Part shown: in pieces, positions 1 through 8,216 of the stretch
How positions within the stretch are numbered: the first letter of the stretch is position 1
How the letters are laid out: every line of letters begins with the position of its first letter
Source of the DNA: Noviherbaspirillum sp. UKPF54
GTDB lineage: Bacteria > Pseudomonadota > Gammaproteobacteria > Burkholderiales > Burkholderiaceae_D
Assembly: GCF_007874125.1 (NCBI RefSeq)
Contig: NZ_CP040128.1
Coordinates: forward strand, 2,232,001 to 2,296,000
Direction of reading: 5' to 3'
DNA length: 64,000 nt
The notes under the pieces: generated by a model
Told to the model about the DNA's origin: nothing
What the model saw: only the letters and a program-made list of their open reading frames with translations
The model's database searches: none
Made by a program: the position numbers and the translations under genes

Positions 1-1500
1 CTTTCCAATGCCCATGTTGCGGGCGCCATGCAGGCTGCGCTGCGCGAGCGCCACCACGTCTACGGAGACGATTTCGCCACGCTTTACCTGGGCGGCAATG
101 CCAGAGCCGAATTCGTCGCGTTTATCGATACCGGCAAAACCGTCGGCGAGATCGATCGGCAATTGCTGAACGTATTCTGCCGCACCATCGCCGTCGGCCT
201 GGACAATGTACTGCTCATGTCCCGCCTGCACACGTCCGCGTTTTACGATCCGCTGACCAAGCTACCCAATCGTACCCGGCTCAAGGAAATGCTGGACGCG
301 GCGCTCGCAGCCCCATCCCGGGCCGAAGCCACGCTCGCGCTGGTCGACATCGACCATTTTGCCGAGACTAACGATGCGCTGGGTCACCAGTTCGGCGACT
401 CGCTCCTGCTCGGCGTGGCGGCGCGCCTGCAATCGGAGCTGGGCGATTCGCTGGTGGTCGGGCGCGTGGGCGGCGATACCTTCGCCGTGCTCGGCAACGC
501 TGCACTGGTCAACCCAGACCTGATCCTGGATCTGTTCGACAAGCCGTTCCACATCGATGGGCAGGAAGTGCAGCTTTCCGCCACCGCAGGCCTGGTCAAC
601 CTGCACGACTACGAAGGCTGCGGCGCGGACGCGCTCAAGGACGCCGACATCGCGCTCAAGCGCGCCAAGCTTCTGCAGCGCGCCGGCCATTTCTATTTCT
701 CGCGCAGCATGGGAGTGGACATCCGCGAACGGGTGCGCCTGATGCACGCTCTGCGCTCCGCCCTGGAAGCGAAGGAACTGTTCGTCGTCTATCAGCCGCA
801 AATCGATCTCGCGACGCGCCGCCCGGTCGGCGCGGAAGCCTTGCTGCGCTGGAAGACCAAGGACGGCACCTTCATCGCGCCCGACCGCTTCATTCCGATC
901 GCCGAGTACTCCGGCCTGATTATCGAGATCGGCGAACAGGTGATGCGCGTCGCCTGCGAGGAGCTGGTGCGGCTGCAAGCGCTCGGCTTCACCGATTTCA
1001 CGATGTCGATCAACGTCTCCCAGGTCCAGTTCCGCCATCCGCGCTTCCTTGACACGCTGCGCGCGGTGCTGGTCGACACAGGGGCGCCGGCCTCGCGCAT
1101 CGAGCTGGAAATCACCGAATCGATCGCCATGGAGGAACCCGATGCGCTGATCGAACTGCTCGGCAAGATCAAGCAGATCGGGGTCAGCATCGCGATCGAC
1201 GATTTCGGCACCGGCTTTTCGTCGCTCAGCTACCTGCAGCGCCTGCAGGCCGACCGCCTCAAGATCGACCGTGGCTTCGTGACGGAGATCACCAGTTCAG
1301 CGCGCGGCAGCAGCATTGCCGAGATGGTGATTCAGCTCGGCCGCAACCTCGGCCTGTCGGTGGTGGCGGAGGGCGTCGAGGATGAACGGCAGGCGGAAAT
1401 ACTGGCCGCGCTCGGTTGCCCGCTGGCGCAAGGCTACCTGTTCGCACGACCGATGACGGTCGAGCAATTGCAGAGCTGGCTGGAGCACACCGCCGCATGA
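1..1500 (+). CDS. Response regulator-type c-di-GMP protein (DUF3369-GGDEF-EAL), 5' partial
   Basis: The reading frame is open from base 1, so the N terminus, probably a receiver domain, lies outside the window. The visible part begins with a DUF3369-like sensor segment (the FCRTIAVGLDNVLL stretch at about nt 170-215), then a GGDEF domain from about nt 244 and an EAL domain from about nt 750 to the end. The diguanylate cyclase signature is GGDTF instead of GGDEF (nt 469-483), so cyclase activity is doubtful. The EAL half keeps EALLRW, the DDFGTG loop, LKID and VVAEGVE, as in active c-di-GMP phosphodiesterases. It likely hydrolyses c-di-GMP under control of a phosphorelay. The histidine kinase gene starts 28 bp downstream and is probably co-transcribed, making it a plausible partner. 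Confidence 0.88.
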   Translation, partial: LSNAHVAGAMQAALRERHHVYGDDFATLYLGGNARAEFVAFIDTGKTVGEIDRQLLNVFCRTIAVGLDNVLLMSRLHTSAFYDPLTKLPNRTRLKEMLDAALAAPSRAEATLALVDIDHFAETNDALGHQFGDSLLLGVAARLQSELGDSLVVGRVGGDTFAVLGNAALVNPDLILDLFDKPFHIDGQEVQLSATAGLVNLHDYEGCGADALKDADIALKRAKLLQRAGHFYFSRSMGVDIRERVRLMHALRSALEAKELFVVYQPQIDLATRRPVGAEALLRWKTKDGTFIAPDRFIPIAEYSGLIIEIGEQVMRVACEELVRLQALGFTDFTMSINVSQVQFRHPRFLDTLRAVLVDTGAPASRIELEITESIAMEEPDALIELLGKIKQIGVSIAIDDFGTGFSSLSYLQRLQADRLKIDRGFVTEITSSARGSSIAEMVIQLGRNLGLSVVAEGVEDERQAEILAALGCPLAQGYLFARPMTVEQLQSWLEHTAA

Positions 1501-1528
1501 CGCGGCATCTCATCCGGGAGCAGCCGTG

Positions 1529-4408
1529 ATGCGCAGAAGACGCACCCTGACACTGCGGCGCGCGATCGTGCTCATGGTGATGCTCGGCTTGCTGATACCC
1601 GCCCTGCTCATCAGCGGCTACTCCTGGATCAATCGCTATAACGAGGACATCCGCAAGCAGACCGAGGGCCTGCTGCAGCAGAATGCCGCGGTTCTGGCCA
1701 CCGGCATGCAGGAGCCGCTGTGGAACCTCAACCAAGAAAGTGGCAATGCACTGCTGGAAGCGATGATGTCGCGCGACGAGGACATCGTGCGCATCGAAGT
1801 GCGCGACAACGCGCTCGGCGTGTTCGTCTCGGGCGAGCATCCGGAACGCCGCGACGGTTATACCGCGGTCACGGAAAAGCCCGTTCTCTACCATGGCAGC
1901 ACCATCGGCTCGGTGCAGATCGAGGTCGGCAGCACAAGGCTGCGCCGAGCCCTGCTCGCGGGCCTGCTGGAATCGACGACGGCGATGGTCGCGCAGGCGG
2001 CGCTGTCGATCGTGCTGATCCTTCTCCTGCTGGACCGGCGCCTGGTGCGTCCGCTGCAGCGCATCAGCCTCGGCGCCGAACGCCTGGCGCAGCGCCAGCT
2101 GGAAGTGCCGTTTACCTGGCAGCGGCTGGACGAGATCGGCCTGCTCAGCCGCCGCATGGAAGACACCCGGATCAGCCTGCGCAAACTGTTCGACGAACTC
2201 GACCGCAAGAACCGGGAGCTGGAACAGGACATCACCGACAAGCGGCGCGCCGAGGAGGCGCTGAGCCTGTCGGAAGCCAAGTTCGCCGGCGCGTTCGACT
2301 GCAACCCGGAGGCGGTAGCGATCGTGCGCATGGGCGACGGCGTGATCATCGACGTCAATCAGACGTTCGCCGAGATGACCGGGTATGCGCGCGACGAAGC
2401 CGTCGGCAGGACATCGGTCGAACTGCAGATGTGGGTCAAGCCGGAACAACGGATAGCCATGTTTCGCGAGCTGCGCGACCGCTACAGCGTGCGCAACATT
2501 CCCTGGGAAATGCGTATCCGCCACGGAGTGACGCGTCAATGCCTTACCAACGGCACTATCTTCACTGCTAGCAATGAGCGCTACATCCTCGTGATCATTC
2601 GCGACGTGACCGACCAGCGCCAGCTCGAAGAGCAAAAGGCTGAGGCGGACCGCGCCTTGCTGCGCCTGGCCCAAGGCACGCGCGACATCGCCGGCGAATC
2701 CTTTTTCGACCTGCTGGTGGCGGACTTGGCTTCGGCGCTGGGTACCGATTGCGCATTCATCGGCCTGCGCACGCGCAAGTCGCAGGATCTCTTCCGCACC
2801 ATCGCGGCCCACGAACGCGGACACGACGTCGGGCCCTTCGATTTCGCGAGCGCCGGCACGCCGTACGAACGCACGCTGGAAGACGGGATTTGCGTATACG
2901 CTTCAGACGTGCGGCGCAACTTTCCGGCCGATCATCTGCTGTCCGAACACGGATGGGAGAGCTATGCCGGTACCGCACTGCGCGACGCCGCAGGCAATCC
3001 GATCGGGGTGCTGGCGGTACTGCATTCGCAGCCGCTGAACAATCCCGACCTGGTACGCTCGATGCTGCAGGTGTTCGGCGAGCGTGCGTCGGCGGAAATG
3101 GAAAGAAAGCGCGCCGAAGAAGAGCTGCGCGCCAGCGAGCAGCGCTTTTCCACCATTTTCCAGTCTTCCCCGATCGCGATGTTCGTCACCCAGGTGCGCG
3201 GCAACTACATCATCAAGGATGTCAACCGCGCGTTCGAACAATTATTCCTGCGCAGCCGCGCTGCGGTATTCGGAAAAAATACCTCCGAAATCGGCCTGTA
3301 TTGCAATCCGGAAGACCGCGCCGCGCTCATCGCCGAGCTGAAGCGGACCGGCACCGCAGACAGCCGGCCGGAGATCTGGATGTTGCGCGGCGATGGCAGC
3401 CGGGTCCTGGTGGAGATATTCGGCCATACCTTCACGCTGGCCGGCGACAGGTTCGGCATCCTGGCCTGTACCGACGTGACCGACAAGCGCCGCATCGAAA
3501 ACGAAATCCGGGAACTGAACGCGACGCTCGAGCAGCGCGTGGTCGAACGCACCGAAGAATTGCAGCAGGCCAACGAGGAACTGGAATACACGCTCGGCAC
3601 CTTGAACATGGCGCAGGAAGAACTGGTACGCAGCGAAAAGCTGGCGGCGCTCGGCTCCCTGGTGGCCGGTGTCGCGCACGAGCTCAACACCCCGATCGGC
3701 AACAGCCTGATGGTGGCCAGCACCCTGCTCGACCAGAGCCGCGCGCTGGGCACCAGCTACGCCCGGGACAACGGCATCAAGCGCTCGACGCTCGAGAACT
3801 ACATCACGGATACCGGCAAGGCGGGCGACATCCTGGTGCGCAACCTGCAGCGCGCCGCCAACCTCGTCACTAGCTTCAAGCAAGTGGCGGTCGACCAGAC
3901 CAGTTCGCAGCGCCGCACGTTCTCGGTCGCGGAAGTGGTGGCGGAAATCATGTTGACCTTGTGGCCGACGCTCAAGAAAACCTCATTCACGGTAAAACAG
4001 GATATTGCCGCCGGCCTGAAAATGGACAGCTATCCGGGACCGCTCGGGCAGGTCATCACCAACCTGGTGAACAACGCCCTGTTGCACGGTTTCGAAGGCC
4101 GTGCTACGGGCACGGTGCTGATTTCGGCGCATGAAAGCGCCGACGGCTGGCTGGAATTCGTTGTCCGGGACGATGGCGTCGGCATCCCGCCCGCCAACCT
4201 GAACAGGGTCTTCGATCCCTTCTTTACCACCAAGCTCGGCTCCGGCGGATCGGGCCTGGGGCTGAACATCGCGCACAACATCGTGACAGGCATCCTGGGC
4301 GGGCGCATCCGGATGCAAAGCGAAGTCGGACGCGGCACCTCGTTCTTCCTGAACCTGCCGCTGGTGGCGCCGCAACGGCAGCACGACGACGAGGCGGTGC
4401 GGGCATAG
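1529..4408 (+). CDS. Membrane sensor histidine kinase (HAMP-PAS-GAF-PAS-HisKA-HATPase)
   Basis: This is a large hybrid-sensing histidine kinase of about 959 residues. Visible order: TM1 (about residues 12-32), an extracytoplasmic sensor region, TM2 (about 141-168), HAMP, PAS (about 250-365, ending in the IIRDVTDQRQLEE linker), GAF (about 375-520), a second PAS (about 535-655), a coiled coil, HisKA with the phospho-acceptor His near residue 717 in the motif AHELNTPIGN, and HATPase_c (about 830-945) with N box NLVNNALLHG and G boxes DDGVGIPP and GSGGSGLGL. There is no receiver domain, so it needs a partner regulator; the upstream GGDEF-EAL regulator is the obvious candidate. GTG at 1526 and ATG at 1529 are adjacent; ATG 1529 is preferred because GGGAG (1516-1520) then sits 8 nt upstream. 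Confidence 0.9.
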   Translation: MRRRRTLTLRRAIVLMVMLGLLIPALLISGYSWINRYNEDIRKQTEGLLQQNAAVLATGMQEPLWNLNQESGNALLEAMMSRDEDIVRIEVRDNALGVFVSGEHPERRDGYTAVTEKPVLYHGSTIGSVQIEVGSTRLRRALLAGLLESTTAMVAQAALSIVLILLLLDRRLVRPLQRISLGAERLAQRQLEVPFTWQRLDEIGLLSRRMEDTRISLRKLFDELDRKNRELEQDITDKRRAEEALSLSEAKFAGAFDCNPEAVAIVRMGDGVIIDVNQTFAEMTGYARDEAVGRTSVELQMWVKPEQRIAMFRELRDRYSVRNIPWEMRIRHGVTRQCLTNGTIFTASNERYILVIIRDVTDQRQLEEQKAEADRALLRLAQGTRDIAGESFFDLLVADLASALGTDCAFIGLRTRKSQDLFRTIAAHERGHDVGPFDFASAGTPYERTLEDGICVYASDVRRNFPADHLLSEHGWESYAGTALRDAAGNPIGVLAVLHSQPLNNPDLVRSMLQVFGERASAEMERKRAEEELRASEQRFSTIFQSSPIAMFVTQVRGNYIIKDVNRAFEQLFLRSRAAVFGKNTSEIGLYCNPEDRAALIAELKRTGTADSRPEIWMLRGDGSRVLVEIFGHTFTLAGDRFGILACTDVTDKRRIENEIRELNATLEQRVVERTEELQQANEELEYTLGTLNMAQEELVRSEKLAALGSLVAGVAHELNTPIGNSLMVASTLLDQSRALGTSYARDNGIKRSTLENYITDTGKAGDILVRNLQRAANLVTSFKQVAVDQTSSQRRTFSVAEVVAEIMLTLWPTLKKTSFTVKQDIAAGLKMDSYPGPLGQVITNLVNNALLHGFEGRATGTVLISAHESADGWLEFVVRDDGVGIPPANLNRVFDPFFTTKLGSGGSGLGLNIAHNIVTGILGGRIRMQSEVGRGTSFFLNLPLVAPQRQHDDEAVRA

Positions 4409-4434
4409 CCGTCTTCTTGGCCATGCCGCTGACA

Positions 4435-6321
4435 TCACTTCCAGTCGCCGCGCAGTTCACGCACCTGCGAATAGAGCGCCTCCGGCGTAGCCACCGTCGG
4501 CGCCACCGGCTGGCCCACCACCAGCGACAGCCGCGAGAACGGCCCGCGCCGGAATGAACGCTCGAACGGATTGCCGGGCCCGCGGGTGAGCATGCTGCCC
4601 CACAGGCCGCGCAGCGCCATCGGGATCACCGGCACCGGGGTACGGTCGAGAATCTTGCGGATACCACCCTTGAATTCGTTCATCTCGCCGGTAGTGGTCA
4701 GCTTCCCTTCCGGGAAAATGCAGACCAGCTCGCCCTCGTGCAAGGCCTGGGCGATGTCGACGAACGACTTTTCCATCAGCCACGGATCTTCCTTGGCCGG
4801 CGCAATCGGAATCGCCTTGGCGGTGCGGAAGATCCAGGACAGCACCGGGATCCTGAAGATGCGGTGGTCCATCACGAAGCGGATCGGGCGCGGGCTGGCC
4901 GCCATGATGACGATCGCGTCGACGTAGCTGACGTGGTTGCACACCAGGACTGCCGCGCCCTCTTCCGGGATGCGGTCGGTATCGACGGTTTGCACGCGGT
5001 GGATGGTATGGATCAGCAGCCATGCCAGGAAACGCATCAGGAATTCCGGCACCAGCGAGAAGATGTAGATCGCCACCACTGCGTTGAGCAATGCGGTCGC
5101 CATGAAGATCTGCGGGATGCTGAAGCCCGCCTTCAGCAGCGCCATCGCGAACAGGGCGGCCACCACCATGAACAGCGCGTTCATGATGTTCATGCCGGCG
5201 ATGGTGCGCGACACATGCTTGCGGTCGCAGCGGGTCTGGATCAGGGCGAACAGCGGGACGATGTAAAAACCACCGAACATGCCGATCATCATGCAGTCGA
5301 ACAGGATGCGCAGGCTGCCTGGCTGGGCGACAAAGCCGGACAAGTCGACCGCCATCGTGCTCGTGTAGTGCGTGCTGGCCAGCGCCAGGTCGAAGCCGAA
5401 CAGCGACAGGCCGATCGAGCCGAACGGCACCAGGCCGATTTCGACCTTGTGGCCGGACATGCGCTCGCACAGCAGGGAGCCGGCACCAATACCGAGGGAA
5501 AACACTGTCAGCAGCAGCACGAACACGCTGTGGTCGCCGTGCAGGTAATCCTTCGCATAGACCGGGAACTGCGCCAGGATCACGGCGCCGTAGAACCAGA
5601 ACCAGGAATTACCGAGCACCGACAGGAACACGGGGCGGTTCTGGCGGGTAAAGCCGATGTTGCGCACGGTTTCGGTCAGCGGATTCCAGTTGATTTTCAG
5701 GTCCGGCGCCGGCGCAGGAGAATTCGGGATGCGACGGCTGAACAGCCAGCCGACCACGGCGATCGAGATGGTGCCGTAGGCGACCAGCTGGATGCCCCAG
5801 GGCTTGTGCACGACCAGCAATGCGCCCAGCACCTCGCCCAGCAGGATGCCGACGAAGGTCCCCATTTCGATCAGGCCGTTGCCGCCGACCAGTTCCTCCG
5901 GTTTCAGCTGCTGCGGCAGATAGGCGTACTTGACCGGCCCGAACAGCGTCGAATGCAGCCCCATGCCGACGACAGCGGCGACCAGCAGCCACAGGCTGTG
6001 CGCCATCCAGCCCACGGCGGCGATGGTCATGATGGCGATTTCGAGGATCTTGACGTAGCGCGCCAGCCCCGACTTCTCGAACTTGTCCGCCAGCTGGCCG
6101 GCGGTCGCCGAAAACAGCACGAACGGCAGGATGAACAGCCCGGGGATCAGGTTGTTCAGCAGTCCGGGATCGAGCGATGTCCAGCTCAATGCCTCATAGG
6201 TCAGAATCGTCAGAAGCGCAGTCTTGAAGACGTTGTCGTTGAACGCACCGAAAAACTGGGTCCAGAAAAACGGGCCGAAACGGCGTTGCGCAAGCAAGGC
6301 GAATTGGCTGGATTGGCTCAT
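4435..6321 (-). CDS. LplT-like MFS transporter fused to a PlsC-type 1-acylglycerol-phosphate acyltransferase
   Basis: This two-module membrane protein has 628 residues. Residues 1 to about 420 form a 12-segment major facilitator domain that begins with the FGAFNDNVFKTALL stretch typical of lysophospholipid flippases (LplT, and the MFS part of Aas-like fusions). Residues about 435-620 are an acyltransferase with the catalytic HX4D motif (NHVSYVD, near residue 462) and the FPEGKLT substrate motif. The fusion suggests that lysophospholipid is flipped inward and re-acylated in one polypeptide. Unlike longer three-part family members, it has no acyl-ACP synthetase module. It is transcribed alone, convergent with the histidine kinase gene, with a 26-bp gap. 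The fusion is seen directly; substrate is inferred from family. Confidence 0.9.
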   Translation of the reverse strand: MSQSSQFALLAQRRFGPFFWTQFFGAFNDNVFKTALLTILTYEALSWTSLDPGLLNNLIPGLFILPFVLFSATAGQLADKFEKSGLARYVKILEIAIMTIAAVGWMAHSLWLLVAAVVGMGLHSTLFGPVKYAYLPQQLKPEELVGGNGLIEMGTFVGILLGEVLGALLVVHKPWGIQLVAYGTISIAVVGWLFSRRIPNSPAPAPDLKINWNPLTETVRNIGFTRQNRPVFLSVLGNSWFWFYGAVILAQFPVYAKDYLHGDHSVFVLLLTVFSLGIGAGSLLCERMSGHKVEIGLVPFGSIGLSLFGFDLALASTHYTSTMAVDLSGFVAQPGSLRILFDCMMIGMFGGFYIVPLFALIQTRCDRKHVSRTIAGMNIMNALFMVVAALFAMALLKAGFSIPQIFMATALLNAVVAIYIFSLVPEFLMRFLAWLLIHTIHRVQTVDTDRIPEEGAAVLVCNHVSYVDAIVIMAASPRPIRFVMDHRIFRIPVLSWIFRTAKAIPIAPAKEDPWLMEKSFVDIAQALHEGELVCIFPEGKLTTTGEMNEFKGGIRKILDRTPVPVIPMALRGLWGSMLTRGPGNPFERSFRRGPFSRLSLVVGQPVAPTVATPEALYSQVRELRGDWK

Positions 6322-6467
6322 ATCGATGAATGGTCAATAAGATTGAATGCGGAATGCCCCGTTCGGCAGCAGGCCGGCAATGCCTGTTGTCAATGGCGCA
6401 AGTGTAGTGGACAACCGGGGACGTTGTCTGCGTTTTGCGGAAAGTTGCGGCTTTCGATACCGTGCGT

Positions 6468-7478
6468 TTAATGCTGCGGCTCGGGGCGTATCGCGCCTGC
6501 CAGCGCAAGCGCGCTCAGGCAGGCATTTTCGATGCGTCCGCAGCCGTCCAATCCCGCGGCGAACCAGTCTCCGCAGACGCCGATGCGCTCGCCCTCGTCC
6601 CAGTAGCAATCTGCCGCAAGCGGCGTGGCAGCCTGCGCATGCGGCCACAGGTGCACATCTGCATAAATCGGGTTGACCGGCGAGCCTGTCGCTTCGTGAA
6701 ACGCCTTGAGCAGCTTTTCCTTGACCCTCTCCGGGTCGTCGCCCAGGTGCTCCTGGCTCCACTGCGGCGAAGCATGCCCGATCCAGTGCTCGCCGGGCCG
6801 CCGCTGCGGCTTGGAGTTATCGCGCGCTATCCATCGCAGACGCGATCCCTGTACCCAGGCGCCGTCGTACTCGAGGTTCAGCGCCTCCTGGAAGCCCAGG
6901 ATCAGGGCCCAGCACGGCACCAGATGCGCGCCCTCGGCCCGGACGGCGAAAGCCGATACCGGGCGCAGCAGCGGCAGCGCCCGGTCGGCCGGAATGGCCA
7001 GGATCACCGCGTCGAACGGCCCGGCAGTCGCGGCGACCGGCACCGTATCGCACAGCACCGAGAGCAGCCATTGCGCGCCATGCCGCTCGAGGCCGACGAC
7101 CGCCTGCCCGGCGCGAATCTCGATGCCCTGCGCCAGCCGCTGCGCGAGCGACGCCATTCCCGGAACGGCAACCAGGCGCTGGCTGCCCGAGCGGCCGGCC
7201 GCTTGCGCGACGCCGTGATCGAGCGTCACCAGCCGGCCTTCCCACGGCACGACCCAGCCCGCCTTGCGCCATGCGGCGACCTCGTTCCTGAAACGCCCGC
7301 TGGAAGCGGTAAAGTATTGCGCGCCCAGATCAAACCCGCCGAGCTCGGTCTGGCGCGTGCTCATGCGCCCGCCGACGCCGTCGCCCTTCTCGTACACGAT
7401 GACGTCATGTCCGGCGGCCTGCAGCCGGCGCGCGCAGGTCAGGCCCGCCAGTCCGGCGCCGATGATAGCGATATGCAT
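6468..7478 (-). CDS. FAD/NAD(P)-dependent amine oxidase-like flavoprotein (renalase-like)
   Basis: The N terminus carries the dinucleotide-binding fingerprint GAGLAGLTCARRLQAAG followed by an acidic residue (YEKGDGVGGRMST), the hallmark of FAD-dependent amine oxidases, protoporphyrinogen oxidases and bacterial renalases. The C-terminal segment (GVCGDWFAAGLDGCGRIENA) is the FAD-contacting helix found at the end of these proteins. At 336 residues it matches bacterial renalase-like proteins. No signal peptide is visible, so it is cytoplasmic. AAGGGG lies about 10 nt before ATG 7478. Substrate cannot be told from sequence. It lies 131 bp downstream of the CBS-pair gene on the same strand, separated by a perfect long hairpin. 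Confidence 0.83.
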   Translation of the reverse strand: MHIAIIGAGLAGLTCARRLQAAGHDVIVYEKGDGVGGRMSTRQTELGGFDLGAQYFTASSGRFRNEVAAWRKAGWVVPWEGRLVTLDHGVAQAAGRSGSQRLVAVPGMASLAQRLAQGIEIRAGQAVVGLERHGAQWLLSVLCDTVPVAATAGPFDAVILAIPADRALPLLRPVSAFAVRAEGAHLVPCWALILGFQEALNLEYDGAWVQGSRLRWIARDNSKPQRRPGEHWIGHASPQWSQEHLGDDPERVKEKLLKAFHEATGSPVNPIYADVHLWPHAQAATPLAADCYWDEGERIGVCGDWFAAGLDGCGRIENACLSALALAGAIRPEPQH

Positions 7479-7534
7479 GAATGGAATCCCCTTTCCTGTT
7501 TGCCGCGGGTGATGGTCAAAAACGGGCGTGCATG

Positions 7535-7580
7535 TGAAACAGGCCGTTCATGGTTCGCTTACCATGAACGGCCTGTTTCA
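7535..7580. repeat. Perfect 20-bp inverted repeat with 6-nt loop
   Basis: Arms 7535-7554 and 7561-7580 are exact reverse complements, with loop TCGCTT. The structure lies between the stop of the CBS-pair gene (7610, minus) and the start of the flavoprotein (7478, minus). It could end transcription of the CBS gene, but the nearest T-run on the minus strand (complement of A-run 7518-7522) comes about 12 nt after the hairpin, so it is not a standard intrinsic terminator. Thirteen bases of the arm (TGAAACAGGCCGT) recur at 21175-21187, downstream-facing near tRNA-Arg, which may mean a dispersed element or chance. Confidence 0.85.
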
Positions 7581-7609
7581 TCGCGTCGGCTTGGTTCTTG
7601 TCTTGGTCC

Positions 7610-8056
7610 TTATTCGTCGCCCTCGGCGGGCCAGTCGCGGATATAAGCCTTGAGCATCTTGTTCTCGAAGCTTTGCGCCTCGAACACGGCTTTGGCGACG
7701 TCATAGAACGAAATCACGCCCATCAGCGTCCTGGCGTCCACCACCGGGACGTAACGCGCATGGCGCTCCAGCATCAGGCGCCGCACTTCGTTGACGTCGG
7801 TATCGGGCGTGATCGTGATCGGATGATCGTCCATGTGCTTGCGCACGGTGCCGCCGCCGATTTCGCCCTTGTTGGCGTACAGCGCCTTCATCACTTCGCG
7901 GAAGGTCAGCATGCCGACCAGTTCTCCGTACTCCATGACCACCAGCGAGCCGATATCCTTTTCCGCCATGGTGTCGACCGCCTGCGACATCGGCGTGTCC
8001 GGCGTGACGGTGTAGAGGATGTCTCCTTTGACCTTCAGAATTTCGGATACTTTCAT
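7610..8056 (-). CDS. CBS-domain pair protein
   Basis: A stand-alone pair of CBS domains in about 148 residues (residues about 5-65 and 75-135). Such pairs (Bateman modules) bind adenine nucleotides or S-adenosylmethionine and usually regulate a partner protein. CBS-type features are VTPDTPMSQAVDTMAEKDIG in the first repeat and ITPDTDVNEVRRLMLERHAR with YVPVVD in the second. An upstream in-frame start exists at 8098, but ATG 8056 is chosen because AGGGTGA sits just upstream and MKVSEILK is the usual family start. It is divergent from the O-acetylhomoserine sulfhydrylase gene over 160 bp, so a link to methionine metabolism is possible but unproven. Confidence 0.88.
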   Translation of the reverse strand: MKVSEILKVKGDILYTVTPDTPMSQAVDTMAEKDIGSLVVMEYGELVGMLTFREVMKALYANKGEIGGGTVRKHMDDHPITITPDTDVNEVRRLMLERHARYVPVVDARTLMGVISFYDVAKAVFEAQSFENKMLKAYIRDWPAEGDE

Positions 8057-8133
8057 GGGCGTCACCCTGGTAGAGAAATTGTTGTTTTGGCAGCTCAAAT
8101 GTAGCCTAAGCCGACTGAAAAATCCAGCGCGTC

Positions 8134-8155
8134 AGCTGTCGCCAGCTTGACAGCT
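8134..8155. promoter_or_regulatory. Inverted repeat AGCTGTC-N8-GACAGCT in divergent promoter region
   Basis: Seven-base perfect arms (8134-8140 and 8149-8155) lie between the divergent CBS-pair gene and the sulfhydrylase gene. A TTGACA hexamer (8147-8152) overlaps the right arm and could serve as a -35 element for the plus-strand gene; no convincing -10 was found at 17 bp. It may be an operator. This is pattern evidence only. Confidence 0.35.
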
Positions 8156-8216
8156 CAATATTACGTTCAATGCTAGGATTGCGCACACCAAACCATTCCG
8201 GGAGACAAACCACCTT

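Noticed and set aside
1289..2824. 511-codon minus-strand open frame
   Set aside because: Antisense to the GGDEF-EAL and histidine kinase genes; low-complexity composition.
4738..6471. 577-codon plus-strand open frame
   Set aside because: It is antisense to the LplT-PlsC fusion, with Gln/His/Arg/Asp-rich composition typical of GC-rich shadow frames and no ribosome site.
7535..7580. Reading the 20-bp hairpin as an ordinary intrinsic terminator
   Set aside because: The U-run on the minus strand is displaced by about 12 nt from the stem, so it does not fit the standard form.
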